A DNA stretch of 64,000 nt from Burkholderia seminalis DSM 23518 (GCF_902832885.1 NZ_CADFDK010000005.1:62001-126000), one strand, 5' to 3'. Numbered from the stretch's first letter, positions 43,733 to 54,302 are shown. Made by a program: numbers and translations. Notes: generated by a model not told the origin, from the sequence alone.

Positions 43733-45124
43733 ATGAGTTCTGGTTCTGCCGACACAATATTCCGTCCCGATTTGCTCGCGAAATACGGCGCGAACGGGCC
43801 GCGCTATACGTCGTACCCCACCGCGCTGCAGTTCCGCGACGATTTCGACCCGGCCGACTACGTACGCGCGGCCAGCGACCCCGGCGCGTCGTCGAGCGAG
43901 CTGTCGCTGTACGTCCACATCCCGTTCTGCAACACCGCGTGCTTCTACTGCGGCTGCAACAAGATCGCGACCAACAACCGCCGCCGCGCCCGCCCGTATC
44001 TCGACCAGCTCAAGCGCGAGATGGCGCTGCAGGCCGCGCTGTTCGATCCGTCCCGCCCCGTCACGCAGCTGCACTGGGGCGGCGGCACGCCGACCTTCCT
44101 GTCCGACGACGAAACGGCCGAACTGATGGCGGCCACCCGCGAGCACTTCGCGCTCGCGCCGGACGCCGATGCCGAGTTCTCGATCGAGATCGACCCGCGC
44201 ACGGTCACGCCCGCGACGCTCGTGCATCTGCGCACGATCGGCTTCAACCGGCTGAGCCTCGGCGTGCAGGATTTCGACCCGGCCGTCCAGCAGGCAATCA
44301 ACCGCGTCCAGCCGCGCGCGATGACGGCCGACCTGCTCGCCGCCGCGCGCGCGACGGGCTTTCATTCGGTGAGCGTCGACCTGATCTACGGGCTGCCGCA
44401 CCAGACCGTCGCCGTGTTCGCGCGCACGCTGGAGACGATCATCGAGCTCGCGCCCGATCGCCTGTCGGTGTTCGGCTACGCGCACATGCCGCACCTGTTC
44501 AAGATGCAGCGGCAGATCGACGACGCGGCGCTGCCGCCGCCGGAAGCGCGCATCGCGCTGCTCGGCCTCGCGATCGACATGCTGACGTCGGCCGGCTACG
44601 TGTACATCGGGATGGACCACTTCGCGCGGCCGTCGGACGAACTCGTGCGCGCGCAGCGCAACGGCACGCTGCAGCGCAATTTCCAGGGCTACAGCACGCG
44701 CGCGGACACCGATCTCGTCGGCTTCGGCGTGTCGTCGATCGGCAAGGTCGGCGACGTCTACGCGCAAAACGCGAAGGACCTGCCTGCGTACGGCGCCGCG
44801 CTCGACGCGGGCCGGCTGCCGATCGCGCGCGGCGTGCGACTCACGCCCGACGACCGGCTGCGCCGCGACGTGATCACGCAACTGATGTGCAACCTCGCGC
44901 TGCCGTTCTCGCATGTCGAGGCCGCGCACGGCATCCGCTTCACCGATCATTTCGCGCGCGAACTCGACGCGCTGCGCCCGTTCGAGCGCGACGGGCTGCT
45001 GACGATCGCGCGCGACCGCCTGACGATCCATCCGGCCGGCCGGATGGTCGTGCGCAATATCGCGATGGCGTTCGACGCATACCTGGGCCAGATGCCGCGG
45101 CAGCGCTACTCGCGCACCGTTTGA
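43733..45124 (+). CDS. hemN: Oxygen-independent coproporphyrinogen III dehydrogenase
   Basis: Radical SAM enzyme that decarboxylates coproporphyrinogen III to protoporphyrinogen IX without oxygen. 463 residues. YVHIPFCNTACFYCGCNK carries the CxxxCxxC cluster motif with the extra Cys typical of true HemN. LHWGGGTPTFL binds SAM. The N-terminal trip-wire helix (RPDLLAKYGANGPRYTSYPTA) distinguishes it from HemW. Second haem gene in the window besides hemL. No perfect FNR box was found upstream. Confidence 0.95.
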   Translation: MSSGSADTIFRPDLLAKYGANGPRYTSYPTALQFRDDFDPADYVRAASDPGASSSELSLYVHIPFCNTACFYCGCNKIATNNRRRARPYLDQLKREMALQAALFDPSRPVTQLHWGGGTPTFLSDDETAELMAATREHFALAPDADAEFSIEIDPRTVTPATLVHLRTIGFNRLSLGVQDFDPAVQQAINRVQPRAMTADLLAAARATGFHSVSVDLIYGLPHQTVAVFARTLETIIELAPDRLSVFGYAHMPHLFKMQRQIDDAALPPPEARIALLGLAIDMLTSAGYVYIGMDHFARPSDELVRAQRNGTLQRNFQGYSTRADTDLVGFGVSSIGKVGDVYAQNAKDLPAYGAALDAGRLPIARGVRLTPDDRLRRDVITQLMCNLALPFSHVEAAHGIRFTDHFARELDALRPFERDGLLTIARDRLTIHPAGRMVVRNIAMAFDAYLGQMPRQRYSRTV

Positions 45125-45196
45125 CACCCGCGCCGGCCGCACGCGGGCGGCCGGTTTGATACAGTGTGGGGCTTACGCTCCGCCAGAACCCGCACG

Positions 45197-45454
45197 ATGC
45201 GCACCACCAAAGCGACCCACGCGGTCGAACGCCTGAAGACCCGCTCCGGCAACCCGCAATTCGCGGCCGTCGCGATGGCGGGCGGCCTGTTCTATCTCGT
45301 CGACCGTTCCGGCGGCACCGCCGAAAAGCGCTGCGAGCCGCTGCCGCTCGACGAGTTCGTCAAGTTCGTCGACGAATTCGGCCCCAAAAAGCCGCGCAAG
45401 GCGAGCAAGCTCGACCTCGCATTCGAGGCGCAGATCAAGAAGAGCAAGGGGTAA
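45197..45454 (+). CDS. Conserved hypothetical protein, 85 residues
   Basis: Small basic protein: RTTKATHAVERLKTRSGNPQFAAVAMAGGLFYLVDRSGGTAEKRCEPLPLDEFVKFVDEFG, then a Lys-rich C-terminal helix ending IKKSKG. No signal peptide or membrane segment. Coding status rests on codon pattern, on its fit between hemN and the PCMT gene, and on the acidic/basic segmentation; I do not recognise a family. An ATG at 45164 is possible but gives an Arg-rich lead. Confidence 0.7.
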   Translation: MRTTKATHAVERLKTRSGNPQFAAVAMAGGLFYLVDRSGGTAEKRCEPLPLDEFVKFVDEFGPKKPRKASKLDLAFEAQIKKSKG

Positions 45455-45558
45455 AGGTCTGTTGCAGGCCGCCTGAAGGCTTCGCGGCCGCCCCGTTTGG
45501 TACAATCACGAAGTTTCTCTATCCCCGCTGATGGCCGACCAGGCTGCGTGACCACACC

Positions 45559-46215
45559 ATGAATATCGAAAACGCGCGTTTCAACATGATCGAACAGCAG
45601 ATCCGTCCGTGGGACGTGCTGGATCTGGACGTCCTGGGCCTGCTGTCGATCGTCAAGCGTGAAAACTACGTTCCGGCCGAATACCGCGATCTCGCGTTCG
45701 CCGACCTCGAACTGCCGCTGCCCGGCGGCACCAGCAAGATGCTGTTCCCGCGCGTCGAGGCGCGCGTGCTGCAGGAGCTGACCGTCAAGAAACACGAAAA
45801 CGTGCTCGTGATCGGTGCGGGCTCCGGTTACCTGGCCGCGCTGTTCGCGCATCGCGCGCAGCACGTGACGGCCGTCGAAATCGATCCGGCGATCGCGAAA
45901 TTCGCGGAAGACAATCTGCGCAACGACGGCGTGACCAACGCGGAAGTCGTGCTCGGCGACGGTTCGCGCGGCTGGGCGGCCAAGGCGCCGTACGACGTGA
46001 TCTGCGTCGCGGGCGGCCTGCCGGTCGTGCCGCAGGAAATGCTCGAGCAGCTGAAGATCGGCGGCCGCCTGTCGGCATTCGTCGGCGGCCGTCCGGTGAT
46101 GAAGGCACAGATCATCACGCGCATCGACGACAAGCAGTATCGTGTCGCCGACGTGTTCGAAACGTACATCGACCACCTCGTCAACGCGATCGAGCCGTCG
46201 CGCTTCAAGTTCTGA
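45559..46215 (+). CDS. Protein-L-isoaspartate O-methyltransferase-like protein
   Basis: 218 residues of the PCMT family: ARFNMIEQQIRPWDVLD at the start, PRVEARVLQELTVKKHENVLVIGAGSGYLAALFAHRAQHVTAVEIDP as the SAM-binding core, then LGDGSRGW and a variable C-terminus. The canonical TxSAPHM-type segment of repair enzymes is replaced by LPLPGGTSKMLFP. The substrate may therefore differ from isoaspartyl protein, as in the subgroup found next to rhodanese genes in betaproteobacteria. Followed 14 nt later by the rhodanese gene. Confidence 0.88.
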   Translation: MNIENARFNMIEQQIRPWDVLDLDVLGLLSIVKRENYVPAEYRDLAFADLELPLPGGTSKMLFPRVEARVLQELTVKKHENVLVIGAGSGYLAALFAHRAQHVTAVEIDPAIAKFAEDNLRNDGVTNAEVVLGDGSRGWAAKAPYDVICVAGGLPVVPQEMLEQLKIGGRLSAFVGGRPVMKAQIITRIDDKQYRVADVFETYIDHLVNAIEPSRFKF

Positions 46216-46229
46216 GCGGCGGAGCCTCC

Positions 46230-46553
46230 ATGCAGATCCTGACGCCCGCGATGCTCGCGGAATGGCTCGGCGATTCGGCACGCCCCGCGCCGGTCGTGCT
46301 CGACGTGCGCGAGCCGTGGGAAATCGCGACCGCGCAGATCGCCGGCAGCGTGTCGATCCCGATGCAGCAGATCCCCGCGCGCAGCGAGGAGCTCGACGAC
46401 GAAGCGGAAATCGTCTGCGTGTGCCATCACGGGATGCGCAGCGCGCAGGTCGCGATGTTCCTCGAATCGCGCGGCTTCACGAAGCTGTACAACCTGCAAG
46501 GCGGGATCGACGCGTGGTCGCGCGACGTCGATCCGTCCGTGCCGCGTTACTGA
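46230..46553 (+). CDS. Single-domain rhodanese-like sulfurtransferase
   Basis: 107 residues. PVVLDVREPWEIATAQIAGSVSIPMQQIP is the CH2A-type motif, and VCHHGMRSAQVAMFL forms the active-site loop with the persulfide Cys followed by HHGMRS. Six-residue loops of this kind usually act in sulfane-sulfur transfer. Cytoplasmic. Operon partner of the PCMT-like gene. Confidence 0.93.
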   Translation: MQILTPAMLAEWLGDSARPAPVVLDVREPWEIATAQIAGSVSIPMQQIPARSEELDDEAEIVCVCHHGMRSAQVAMFLESRGFTKLYNLQGGIDAWSRDVDPSVPRY

Positions 46554-46845
46554 CCTGTCCGGCGGCGCATCATGCGCCGCCCCGCCGGCCGGCCCGCTGC
46601 CGCCGGCCGCACTGATCCGCCGAACGGGCACGCATCGCGTGCCCGTTTCTGTTTTCCGCTCCGCTTCGTTCCCTTCCACATGCGCCGCCGGCGGGCAAAG
46701 GCACCGCGCCCCGGCCGACCGTGCACCATTTGCGCCCACGCGTCTGCACCGCAACGGACCGCACCTGCTGCGCGACGCATCATCCGCACCATCCCGACGC
46801 CCGGTAACGCCCCGCACAGGCACGCCCGGCGTGCATCCGTGCGAC

Positions 46846-46860
46846 TGGCACATGCCTTGC
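46846..46860 (+). promoter_or_regulatory. Sigma-54 promoter upstream of urtA
   Basis: TGGCACATGCCTTGC fits the -24/-12 consensus (TGGCAC, then TTGC with the GG and GC elements correctly spaced), 60 nt before the urtA ATG. The 46554-46920 gap has no gene. A GTGCACCA half-site at 46721-46728, about 120 bp upstream, could be part of an NtrC enhancer. Nitrogen-limitation control is inferred. Confidence 0.78.
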
Positions 46861-46920
46861 GTTACAGGAAGGCCGGCGCCGCCACGGCGCACGCACAACC
46901 AACACGACAAGGGGATACCG

Positions 46921-48228
46921 ATGAAACGTCGCAGTCTGTTGAAGTTCGGTTCGATGGCCGGCGCGCTCGCGCTGGCGGGCAAGAGCCCGTTCGCGCACGC
47001 GGCCGATGCCGGCACCGGTCCGATCAAGGTCGGCATCCTGCATTCGCTGTCGGGCACGATGGCGATCTCGGAGACGTCGCTGAAGGACACCGCGCTGATG
47101 ACGATCGCCGACATCAACAAGAGCGGCGGCGTGATGGGCCGCAAGGTCGAACCGGTGGTGGTCGATCCCGCGTCGAACTGGCCGCTGTTCGCCGAGAAGG
47201 CGCGCCAGCTGCTCACGCAGGACAAGGTCGCGTGCGTGTTCGGGTGCTGGACGTCGGTGTCGCGCAAGTCCGTGCTGCCGGTGTTCGAGGAACTGAACGG
47301 GCTGCTCTACTATCCGGTGCAGTATGAAGGCGAGGAAATGTCGCGCAACGTGTTCTACACGGGCGCCGCGCCGAACCAGCAGGCGATTCCGGCCGTCGAG
47401 TACCTGATGAGCGCGGAGGGCGGCGGCGCGAAACGCTTCTTCCTGCTCGGCACCGACTATGTGTATCCGCGCACGACCAACAAGATCCTGCGCGCATTCC
47501 TGAAATCGAAAGGCGTGAAGGACGCCGATATTCAGGAGGTCTACACGCCGTTCGGCCACAGCGACTACCAGACCATCGTCGCGAACATCAAGAACTTCTC
47601 GCAGGGCGGGAAGACGACCGTGATCTCGACGATCAACGGCGACTCGAACGTGCCGTTCTACAAGGAACTCGGCAACCAGGGCATCAAGGCGACCGACGTG
47701 CCGGTCGTCGCGTTCTCGGTCGGCGAGGAAGAGCTGCGCGGGATCGACACGAAACCGCTCGTCGGCCATCTCGCCGCATGGAACTACTTCATGTCGGTCA
47801 AGAACCCGACCAACACGAAATTCAAGGACCAGTTCGCCGCCTGGGTGAAGGCGAACAACCTGCCGGGCGGCGCGAAGCGCGTGACCAATGACCCGATGGA
47901 GGCGACCTACGTCGGCATCCACATGTGGAAGCAGGCGGTCGAGAAGGCGAAGAGCACCGACGTCGACAAGGTGCGCGTCGCGATGATCGGCCAGACGGTT
48001 GCCGCGCCGTCGGGCTTCACGCTCACGATGGACGGCAACCATCACCTGCACAAGCCGGTGATGATCGGCGAGATCCGCGGCGACGGGCAGTTCAACGTCG
48101 TGTGGAAGACGAAGACGGCGGTGCGCGCGCAACCGTGGAGCCCGTTCATCGCCGGCAACCAGGGCAAGCCCGACGTCGTCAGCTCGATCCCGGCGTTCCT
48201 GCGCCGGCAGCGCACGGCGCTGGCCTGA
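46921..48228 (+). CDS. urtA: Urea ABC transporter, substrate-binding protein
   Basis: Periplasmic urea receptor, 435 residues. The signal sequence (KRRSLLKFGSMAGALALAG, cleavage near AHA) has a twin-arginine character. The mature part starts GPIKVGILHSLSGTMAISE and carries family features: FGCWTSVSRKSVLPVFEELNGLLYYPVQYEGEE, NVFYTGAAPNQQAIP, and DYVYPRTTNKILRAFL. Heads a five-gene operon immediately followed by the urease genes. Confidence 0.95.
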   Translation: MKRRSLLKFGSMAGALALAGKSPFAHAADAGTGPIKVGILHSLSGTMAISETSLKDTALMTIADINKSGGVMGRKVEPVVVDPASNWPLFAEKARQLLTQDKVACVFGCWTSVSRKSVLPVFEELNGLLYYPVQYEGEEMSRNVFYTGAAPNQQAIPAVEYLMSAEGGGAKRFFLLGTDYVYPRTTNKILRAFLKSKGVKDADIQEVYTPFGHSDYQTIVANIKNFSQGGKTTVISTINGDSNVPFYKELGNQGIKATDVPVVAFSVGEEELRGIDTKPLVGHLAAWNYFMSVKNPTNTKFKDQFAAWVKANNLPGGAKRVTNDPMEATYVGIHMWKQAVEKAKSTDVDKVRVAMIGQTVAAPSGFTLTMDGNHHLHKPVMIGEIRGDGQFNVVWKTKTAVRAQPWSPFIAGNQGKPDVVSSIPAFLRRQRTALA

Positions 48229-48341
48229 CGCGATGCAGGGGCACGCACACCGACGCGCTGCCCCGCTCGCACGCATGCACCGATGCGCCGGCCGGCCCAT
48301 CGGTGCGTGAATCCGCCTCCCTACGCCGACAGGATCTCCCG

Positions 48342-49961
48342 ATGCCTACACGCTTTCGCCGAGCCGCCGTCGCGATCGTCGCGTGCGCCGCCCTCGCGGG
48401 CATGCTGCCGCGCGCCGCGTTCGCGCTGACGGCGGCCGATACCGCCGCGCTCGCCGGCGACGACTTCGACGCGAAGACGGCCGCGATCGAGCGCCTCGCC
48501 GCCGACACGGATCCGCGCGCGGTTACGGTACTCAACGCACTGTCGAGCGGCGACGCGCTCGCGACCGGCGACGGCCGCCTGCTGATCCAGACCGGCGACA
48601 CCGCGCACGATGCGCTCACGCAGGCCGCGACGCCGGCCGGCGATGCGCAGCCCGTGATGCTGAACAACCTGCTGCGCACGAAGATCGCGGGCGCGCTGTC
48701 GGGCCTCGCGCTCGCATCGCCCGACGTCGCCGCGCGACGCGACGCGATCGATGCGCTGCTGAAATCGCCCGATCCGGCGCTCAAGCCGATGATCGACCGT
48801 GCCCGCGCGAAGGAAACCGATCCCGCACTGAAGCGCCGCCTCGACGCGCTGTGGGCGATCTCCGCGCTGCACGACGCCGATCCGGCGAAGCGCCTCGAAG
48901 CCGTGCAGGTGGTGGCCGCGCGCCGCGATCTCGACATGATCGAACAGCTCCGCCCGCTCGTCGCGAAGAATGCCGACGGCAGCTACACGGAACCCGACGC
49001 CCGCGTGCGCGACGCCGCGCAGCAAGGGCTCGACGCATTGCACTCGCTGCAGCGCCGCGGCGAGATCGTCGGCACGCTGTTCGCGGGCCTGTCGCTCGGC
49101 AGCGTGCTGCTGCTCGCCGCGCTCGGCCTCGCGATCACGTACGGGCTGATCGGCGTGATCAACATGGCGCACGGCGAGTTCCTGATGATCGGTGCGTACG
49201 CAACCTATGTCGTGCAGACGCTGGTTCAGCGCTACGCGCCCGGCGCGTTCGACTGGTATCCGCTCGTCGCCGTGCCCGCGTCGTTCGTCGCGGCCGCGCT
49301 CGTCGGCATCGTGCTGGAGCGGCTCGTGCTGCGGCACCTGTACGGCCGCCCGCTCGAAACGCTGCTCGCGACGTTCGGCGTGAGCCTGATCCTGATCCAG
49401 GCGACGCGCATGCTGTTCGGCGCGCAGAACGTGCAGGTCGTGAATCCATCGTGGATGAGCGGCGGCGTGACGGTGATGCAGAACCTGATCCTGCCGTACA
49501 ACCGCCTCGCGATCCTCGCATTCGCGCTCGCGGTGGTGTTCGTCGCGTGGGCCGTGCTGACGAAGACGCGGCTCGGCCTGTTCGTGCGCGCGGTCACGCA
49601 GAACCGCCGGATGGCCGCGTGCGTCGGCGTGAAGACCGCACGCGTCGACGCCTATGCGTTCGCCTTCGGTGCGGGCATCGCGGGCCTCGGCGGCTGCGCG
49701 CTGTCGCAGATCGGCAACGTGGGCCCCGACCTCGGCCAGAACTACATCATCGATTCGTTCATGGCCGTCGTGCTCGGCGGCGTCGGGCAGATCGCCGGCA
49801 CCGTGCTCGGCGGCTTCGGGCTCGGCCTCGCGAGCAAGGCGATCGAGCCGTTCTGGGGCGCCGTGCTCGCGAAGATCGCGGTGCTCGTGATGATCGTGCT
49901 GTTCATCCAGAAACGCCCGCAGGGCATGTTCGCCCCGAAGGGCCGCAGCGCGGAGGCTTGA
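48342..49961 (+). CDS. urtB: Urea ABC transporter, permease UrtB
   Basis: 539 residues: signal peptide (to about 29), a periplasmic alpha-helical, HEAT-like extension (about 30-240) specific to UrtB, and then a LivH-type membrane domain of about eight helices. The membrane domain has LGLAITYGLIGVINMAHGEFLMIGAYATY, LLATFGVSLILIQATRMLFG and FMAVVLGGVGQIAGTVLGGFGLGL. Forms the translocation path with UrtC. Stop and next start are separated by one base. Confidence 0.94.
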   Translation: MPTRFRRAAVAIVACAALAGMLPRAAFALTAADTAALAGDDFDAKTAAIERLAADTDPRAVTVLNALSSGDALATGDGRLLIQTGDTAHDALTQAATPAGDAQPVMLNNLLRTKIAGALSGLALASPDVAARRDAIDALLKSPDPALKPMIDRARAKETDPALKRRLDALWAISALHDADPAKRLEAVQVVAARRDLDMIEQLRPLVAKNADGSYTEPDARVRDAAQQGLDALHSLQRRGEIVGTLFAGLSLGSVLLLAALGLAITYGLIGVINMAHGEFLMIGAYATYVVQTLVQRYAPGAFDWYPLVAVPASFVAAALVGIVLERLVLRHLYGRPLETLLATFGVSLILIQATRMLFGAQNVQVVNPSWMSGGVTVMQNLILPYNRLAILAFALAVVFVAWAVLTKTRLGLFVRAVTQNRRMAACVGVKTARVDAYAFAFGAGIAGLGGCALSQIGNVGPDLGQNYIIDSFMAVVLGGVGQIAGTVLGGFGLGLASKAIEPFWGAVLAKIAVLVMIVLFIQKRPQGMFAPKGRSAEA

Positions 49962-49962
49962 C

Positions 49963-51150
49963 GTGACTTCAATCAGCGATTCGCTGTCGAACCCGGTCGA
50001 CGGCGCACCGACGCCCGCCGCCGCCGGACGGGCGGCCGACGGCTTCGCGCTCGGCCTGCCGCCGCGCCCCGCGCTCTTGTCGCGCCGCGCATGGCTCGCG
50101 CTCGTCGCGCTGTGCGTCGCGATCGGCATCGGCGTGCCGCTCGCCGCGCTCGTCGCGCCCGAAGCGAGCGCGTTCCATCTGTCCGCGTACGCGATGACGC
50201 TCGCCGGCAAGCTGATGTGCTATGCGATCGCCGCGCTCGCGCTCGATCTCGTGTGGGGTTACTGCGGCATCCTGAGCCTCGGCCACGGGCTGTTCTTCGC
50301 GCTCGGCGGCTATGCGATCGGCATGTACCTGATGCGCGAGATCGGTCGCGACGGCAAGTACGGCAGCGACCTGCCGGACTTCATGGTGTTTCTCGACTGG
50401 CACCAGTTGCCGTGGTACTGGAGCGGCACGCAGCATCTCGCGTGGGCGCTCGCGCTCGTGGTGCTCGTGCCGGCCGTGCTCGCCTGGGTGTTCGGCTTCT
50501 TCACGTTCCGCTCGCGCGTGAAGGGCGTGTACCTGTCGATCATCACGCAGGCGCTGACGTTCGCCGCGATGCTGCTGTTCTATCGCAACGAGACGGGCTT
50601 CGGCGGCAACAACGGCTTCACCGACTTCAAGCGCATCGCGGGCTTCGCGATCACGTCGCCCGGCACGCGCACGGTGCTGTTGCTGCTGACGTTCGCGACG
50701 CTGGTGCTGGCGTTCATCGCCGCGCGCGCGATCGTCACGAGCAAGCTCGGGCGCGTCGTCACGGCCGTGCGCGACGGCGAGACGCGGCTGATGTTCCTCG
50801 GCTACAGCCCGCTCGCGTACAAGCTGTTCGTGTGGACCGTGTCGGCCGTGCTGTGCGGGATCGCCGGCGCGCTGTACGTGCCGCAGGTCGGCATCATCAA
50901 CCCCGGCGAGATGTCGCCCGGCAACTCGATCGAGATGGCGATCTGGGTCGCGGTGGGCGGGCGCGGCACGCTGATCGGGCCGATCGTCGGCGCATTCGCG
51001 GTGAACGGCGCGAAGAGCCTGTTTACCGCGTACTTCGCCGAATACTGGCTGTTCTTCCTCGGCCTGATCTTCGTGCTCGTGCCGCTGCTGCTGCCGCGCG
51101 GCATCATGGGCCTCGTCGAAACCTTGCTCGCGAAGGGGAAACGCGCATGA
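49963..51150 (+). CDS. urtC: Urea ABC transporter, permease UrtC
   Basis: 395 residues, LivM-type permease with about ten helices. LDLVWGYCGILSLGHGLFFALGGYAIGMYL is the conserved second-helix region. FYRNETGFGGNNGFTDFK is a UrtC-type insertion, and GRVVTAVRDGETRLMFLGYS the EAA-like coupling loop. GTG start directly after urtB, with GGAGG overlapping the urtB end. Overlaps urtD by four bases. Confidence 0.94.
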   Translation: MTSISDSLSNPVDGAPTPAAAGRAADGFALGLPPRPALLSRRAWLALVALCVAIGIGVPLAALVAPEASAFHLSAYAMTLAGKLMCYAIAALALDLVWGYCGILSLGHGLFFALGGYAIGMYLMREIGRDGKYGSDLPDFMVFLDWHQLPWYWSGTQHLAWALALVVLVPAVLAWVFGFFTFRSRVKGVYLSIITQALTFAAMLLFYRNETGFGGNNGFTDFKRIAGFAITSPGTRTVLLLLTFATLVLAFIAARAIVTSKLGRVVTAVRDGETRLMFLGYSPLAYKLFVWTVSAVLCGIAGALYVPQVGIINPGEMSPGNSIEMAIWVAVGGRGTLIGPIVGAFAVNGAKSLFTAYFAEYWLFFLGLIFVLVPLLLPRGIMGLVETLLAKGKRA

Positions 51151-52004
51151 ACGGAACGGCCCTGTACCAGTTCACGCCGCCGCCCGAGGACGAATTGCTC
51201 GCCGTCAGCGGCGCCGCATCGATGGGCCGCGTCGTGCCGCAAGGCATCGACACGTCGCACGGCACGATCCTTTATCTCGAGGATATCGAGGTGAGCTTCG
51301 ACGGCTTTCGTGCGCTGAAGAAGCTGTCGCTCGCGATCGACGCGGGCGAGCTGCGCTGCGTGATCGGCCCGAACGGCGCGGGCAAGACGACGATGATGGA
51401 TGTCGTCACCGGCAAGACGCGCCCCGATGCCGGCAGCGTGTTTCTCGGCCAGACGCTCGACCTTTCGCGGATGAGCGAGCCCGAGATCGCGCGCGCGGGC
51501 ATCGGCCGCAAGTTCCAGAAGCCGACCGTGTTCGAACAGCATCCGGTGTGGGAAAACCTCGAGCTCGCGATGCAGACCGACAAGGGCTGGCTCGCCTCGC
51601 TGCGCGCGCGGCTCGACCGCTCGGCGCAAGCCAGGATCGAGGAGACGCTCGCGCTGATCGGCCTCGAAAGTCACGCCTACCGCGCGGCCGGCGAGCTGTC
51701 GCACGGCCAGAAGCAGCGGCTCGAGATCGGCATGCTGCTGATGCAGCGCCCTGCCCTGCTGCTGCTCGACGAGCCGGCGGCCGGGATGACCGACCACGAG
51801 ACGATGGAGCTCGCCGAGCTGCTGAACACGCTGCGCGGCACCTGCTCGATGATGGTCGTCGAGCACGACATGGAATTCGTCGCGGCGCTCGCGGGCGACA
51901 CGGGCCGCGTGACGGTGATGGCCGAAGGCGCGGTGCTCGCGCAAGGCACGCTCGACCAGGTCAAGCGCGACGACGCCGTGATCGAGTCATACCTCGGACG
52001 ATGA
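51147..52004 (+). CDS. urtD: Urea ABC transporter, ATP-binding protein UrtD
   Basis: 285 residues, LivG-type ATPase with an N-terminal extension of about 40 residues before ILYLEDIEVSFDGFRALKKLSL. Walker A GPNGAGKTT (74-82), signature LSHGQKQRLEIGMLL, Walker B LLLLDEP and the His switch VVEHDMEFV are complete. Translationally coupled to urtC. Confidence 0.95.
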   Translation: MNGTALYQFTPPPEDELLAVSGAASMGRVVPQGIDTSHGTILYLEDIEVSFDGFRALKKLSLAIDAGELRCVIGPNGAGKTTMMDVVTGKTRPDAGSVFLGQTLDLSRMSEPEIARAGIGRKFQKPTVFEQHPVWENLELAMQTDKGWLASLRARLDRSAQARIEETLALIGLESHAYRAAGELSHGQKQRLEIGMLLMQRPALLLLDEPAAGMTDHETMELAELLNTLRGTCSMMVVEHDMEFVAALAGDTGRVTVMAEGAVLAQGTLDQVKRDDAVIESYLGR

Positions 52005-52008
52005 TGCG

Positions 52009-52701
52009 ATGCTGAAGATCGAAGCACTGAACCAGTACTACGGCGGCAGCCATATCCTGCGCGACGTGAACCTCGCCGCCGACGACGGCAAGCTCACCGT
52101 GCTGCTCGGCCGCAACGGCGTCGGCAAGAGCACGCTGCTGCGCTGCCTGATGGGCGTCGTCGCCGCGAAGAGCGGCAGCGTGTCGTGGCGCGGCACGGCG
52201 CTCGGCGCGCTGCCGCCGTATGCGCGCGTCGCGGCCGGGCCCGCGTACGTGCCGCAGGGCCGCGACATCTTTCCGCGGCTCACCGTCGAGGAAAACCTGC
52301 TCGTCGGCGCGGCCAGCCGCAAGGCGCCGTCGAAAGTGCCGGACCGCATCTACGACCTGTTCCCCGTGCTGAAGGACATGCGCGCGCGGCGCGGCGGCGA
52401 CCTGTCGGGCGGCCAGCAGCAGCAGCTCGCGATCGGCCGCGCGCTGATGAGCGAGCCGCAGCTGCTGATCCTCGACGAGCCGACCGAAGGCATCCAGCCG
52501 TCGATCATCCAGGACATCGGCCGCACGCTGCGCCAGCTCGTCGACGAATCGAGGATGACGGTGCTGCTCGTCGAACAGTATTACGATTTCGCGCAATCGA
52601 TCGCGGACCGCTACTGGGTGATGAGCCGCGGCGAGATCGTCGCGGGCGGCGATGCGCGCGACATGGCGGCGAACGGCGTGCGCGAACTGATCGCGGTGTG
52701 A
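52009..52701 (+). CDS. urtE: Urea ABC transporter, ATP-binding protein UrtE
   Basis: 230 residues, LivF-type ATPase. LNQYYGGSHILRDVNL, Walker A GRNGVGKST (34-42), the urea-type YVPQGRDIFPRLTVEENL, signature LSGGQQQQLAIGRAL and Walker B LLILDEPTEG are seen. Last gene of the urt operon. It is followed by a 178-bp gap with a tandem repeat and then ureD on the same strand. Confidence 0.95.
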   Translation: MLKIEALNQYYGGSHILRDVNLAADDGKLTVLLGRNGVGKSTLLRCLMGVVAAKSGSVSWRGTALGALPPYARVAAGPAYVPQGRDIFPRLTVEENLLVGAASRKAPSKVPDRIYDLFPVLKDMRARRGGDLSGGQQQQLAIGRALMSEPQLLILDEPTEGIQPSIIQDIGRTLRQLVDESRMTVLLVEQYYDFAQSIADRYWVMSRGEIVAGGDARDMAANGVRELIAV

Positions 52702-52708
52702 TGCGCGG

Positions 52709-53755
<1,047 letters not shown>

Positions 53756-53860
53756 GCGCGTCCGCGCCGCGCACCGTTTCGGCGCAAGGCCGCCTCGGAC
53801 ACTGCACGTTCGTCATGCACGACGCACCACGAACGCGCATCGCGCACCATGCGACAGGCA

Positions 53861-53875
53861 TGGCACGCGCCTTGC
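53861..53875 (+). promoter_or_regulatory. Sigma-54 promoter upstream of ureABC
   Basis: TGGCACGCGCCTTGC followed by T is a perfect match to TGGCACG-N4-TTGCT. It lies inside the ureD-ureA gap, 117 nt before the ureA ATG. Two copies of GCACCA (53824-53829 and 53844-53849) precede it at a 20-bp interval. Suggests nitrogen-regulated transcription of the urease structural genes independent of ureD. Confidence 0.82.
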
Positions 53876-53991
53876 TCCTTACATAGTCGATACACGACGC
53901 ACGCAAAACAGCGCGGTGCTACGATGACTCGCGCGTCCGCCTGGTCGCCTGTACACCGATAAAAATTACGTTTTCCTGAACGTTTGCCTTC

Positions 53992-54294
53992 ATGAAACTG
54001 ACTCCCCGCGAGAAGGACAAGCTGCTGATCTTCACGGCAGCGCTGCTGGCCGAGCGCCGTCGCGCGCGCGGCCTGAAGCTCAACTATCCGGAGGCGGTCG
54101 CCTTCATCACCGCCGCGCTGATGGAAGCCGCACGCGACGGCAAGACGGTGGCCGAAGTGATGCATTACGGCACGACGCTGCTCACGCGCGACGACGTGAT
54201 GGACGGCGTGCCGGAGATGATTCCCGACATCCAGGTCGAGGCGACCTTCCCCGACGGCACGAAGCTCGTGACCGTCCATCACCCGATTCCGTGA
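53992..54294 (+). CDS. ureA: Urease subunit gamma
   Basis: 100 residues: [57 protein letters not shown], then [29 protein letters not shown]. Smallest structural subunit of urease. Followed closely by ureB. Confidence 0.97.
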
Positions 54295-54302
54295 GGCCCC
54301 GC

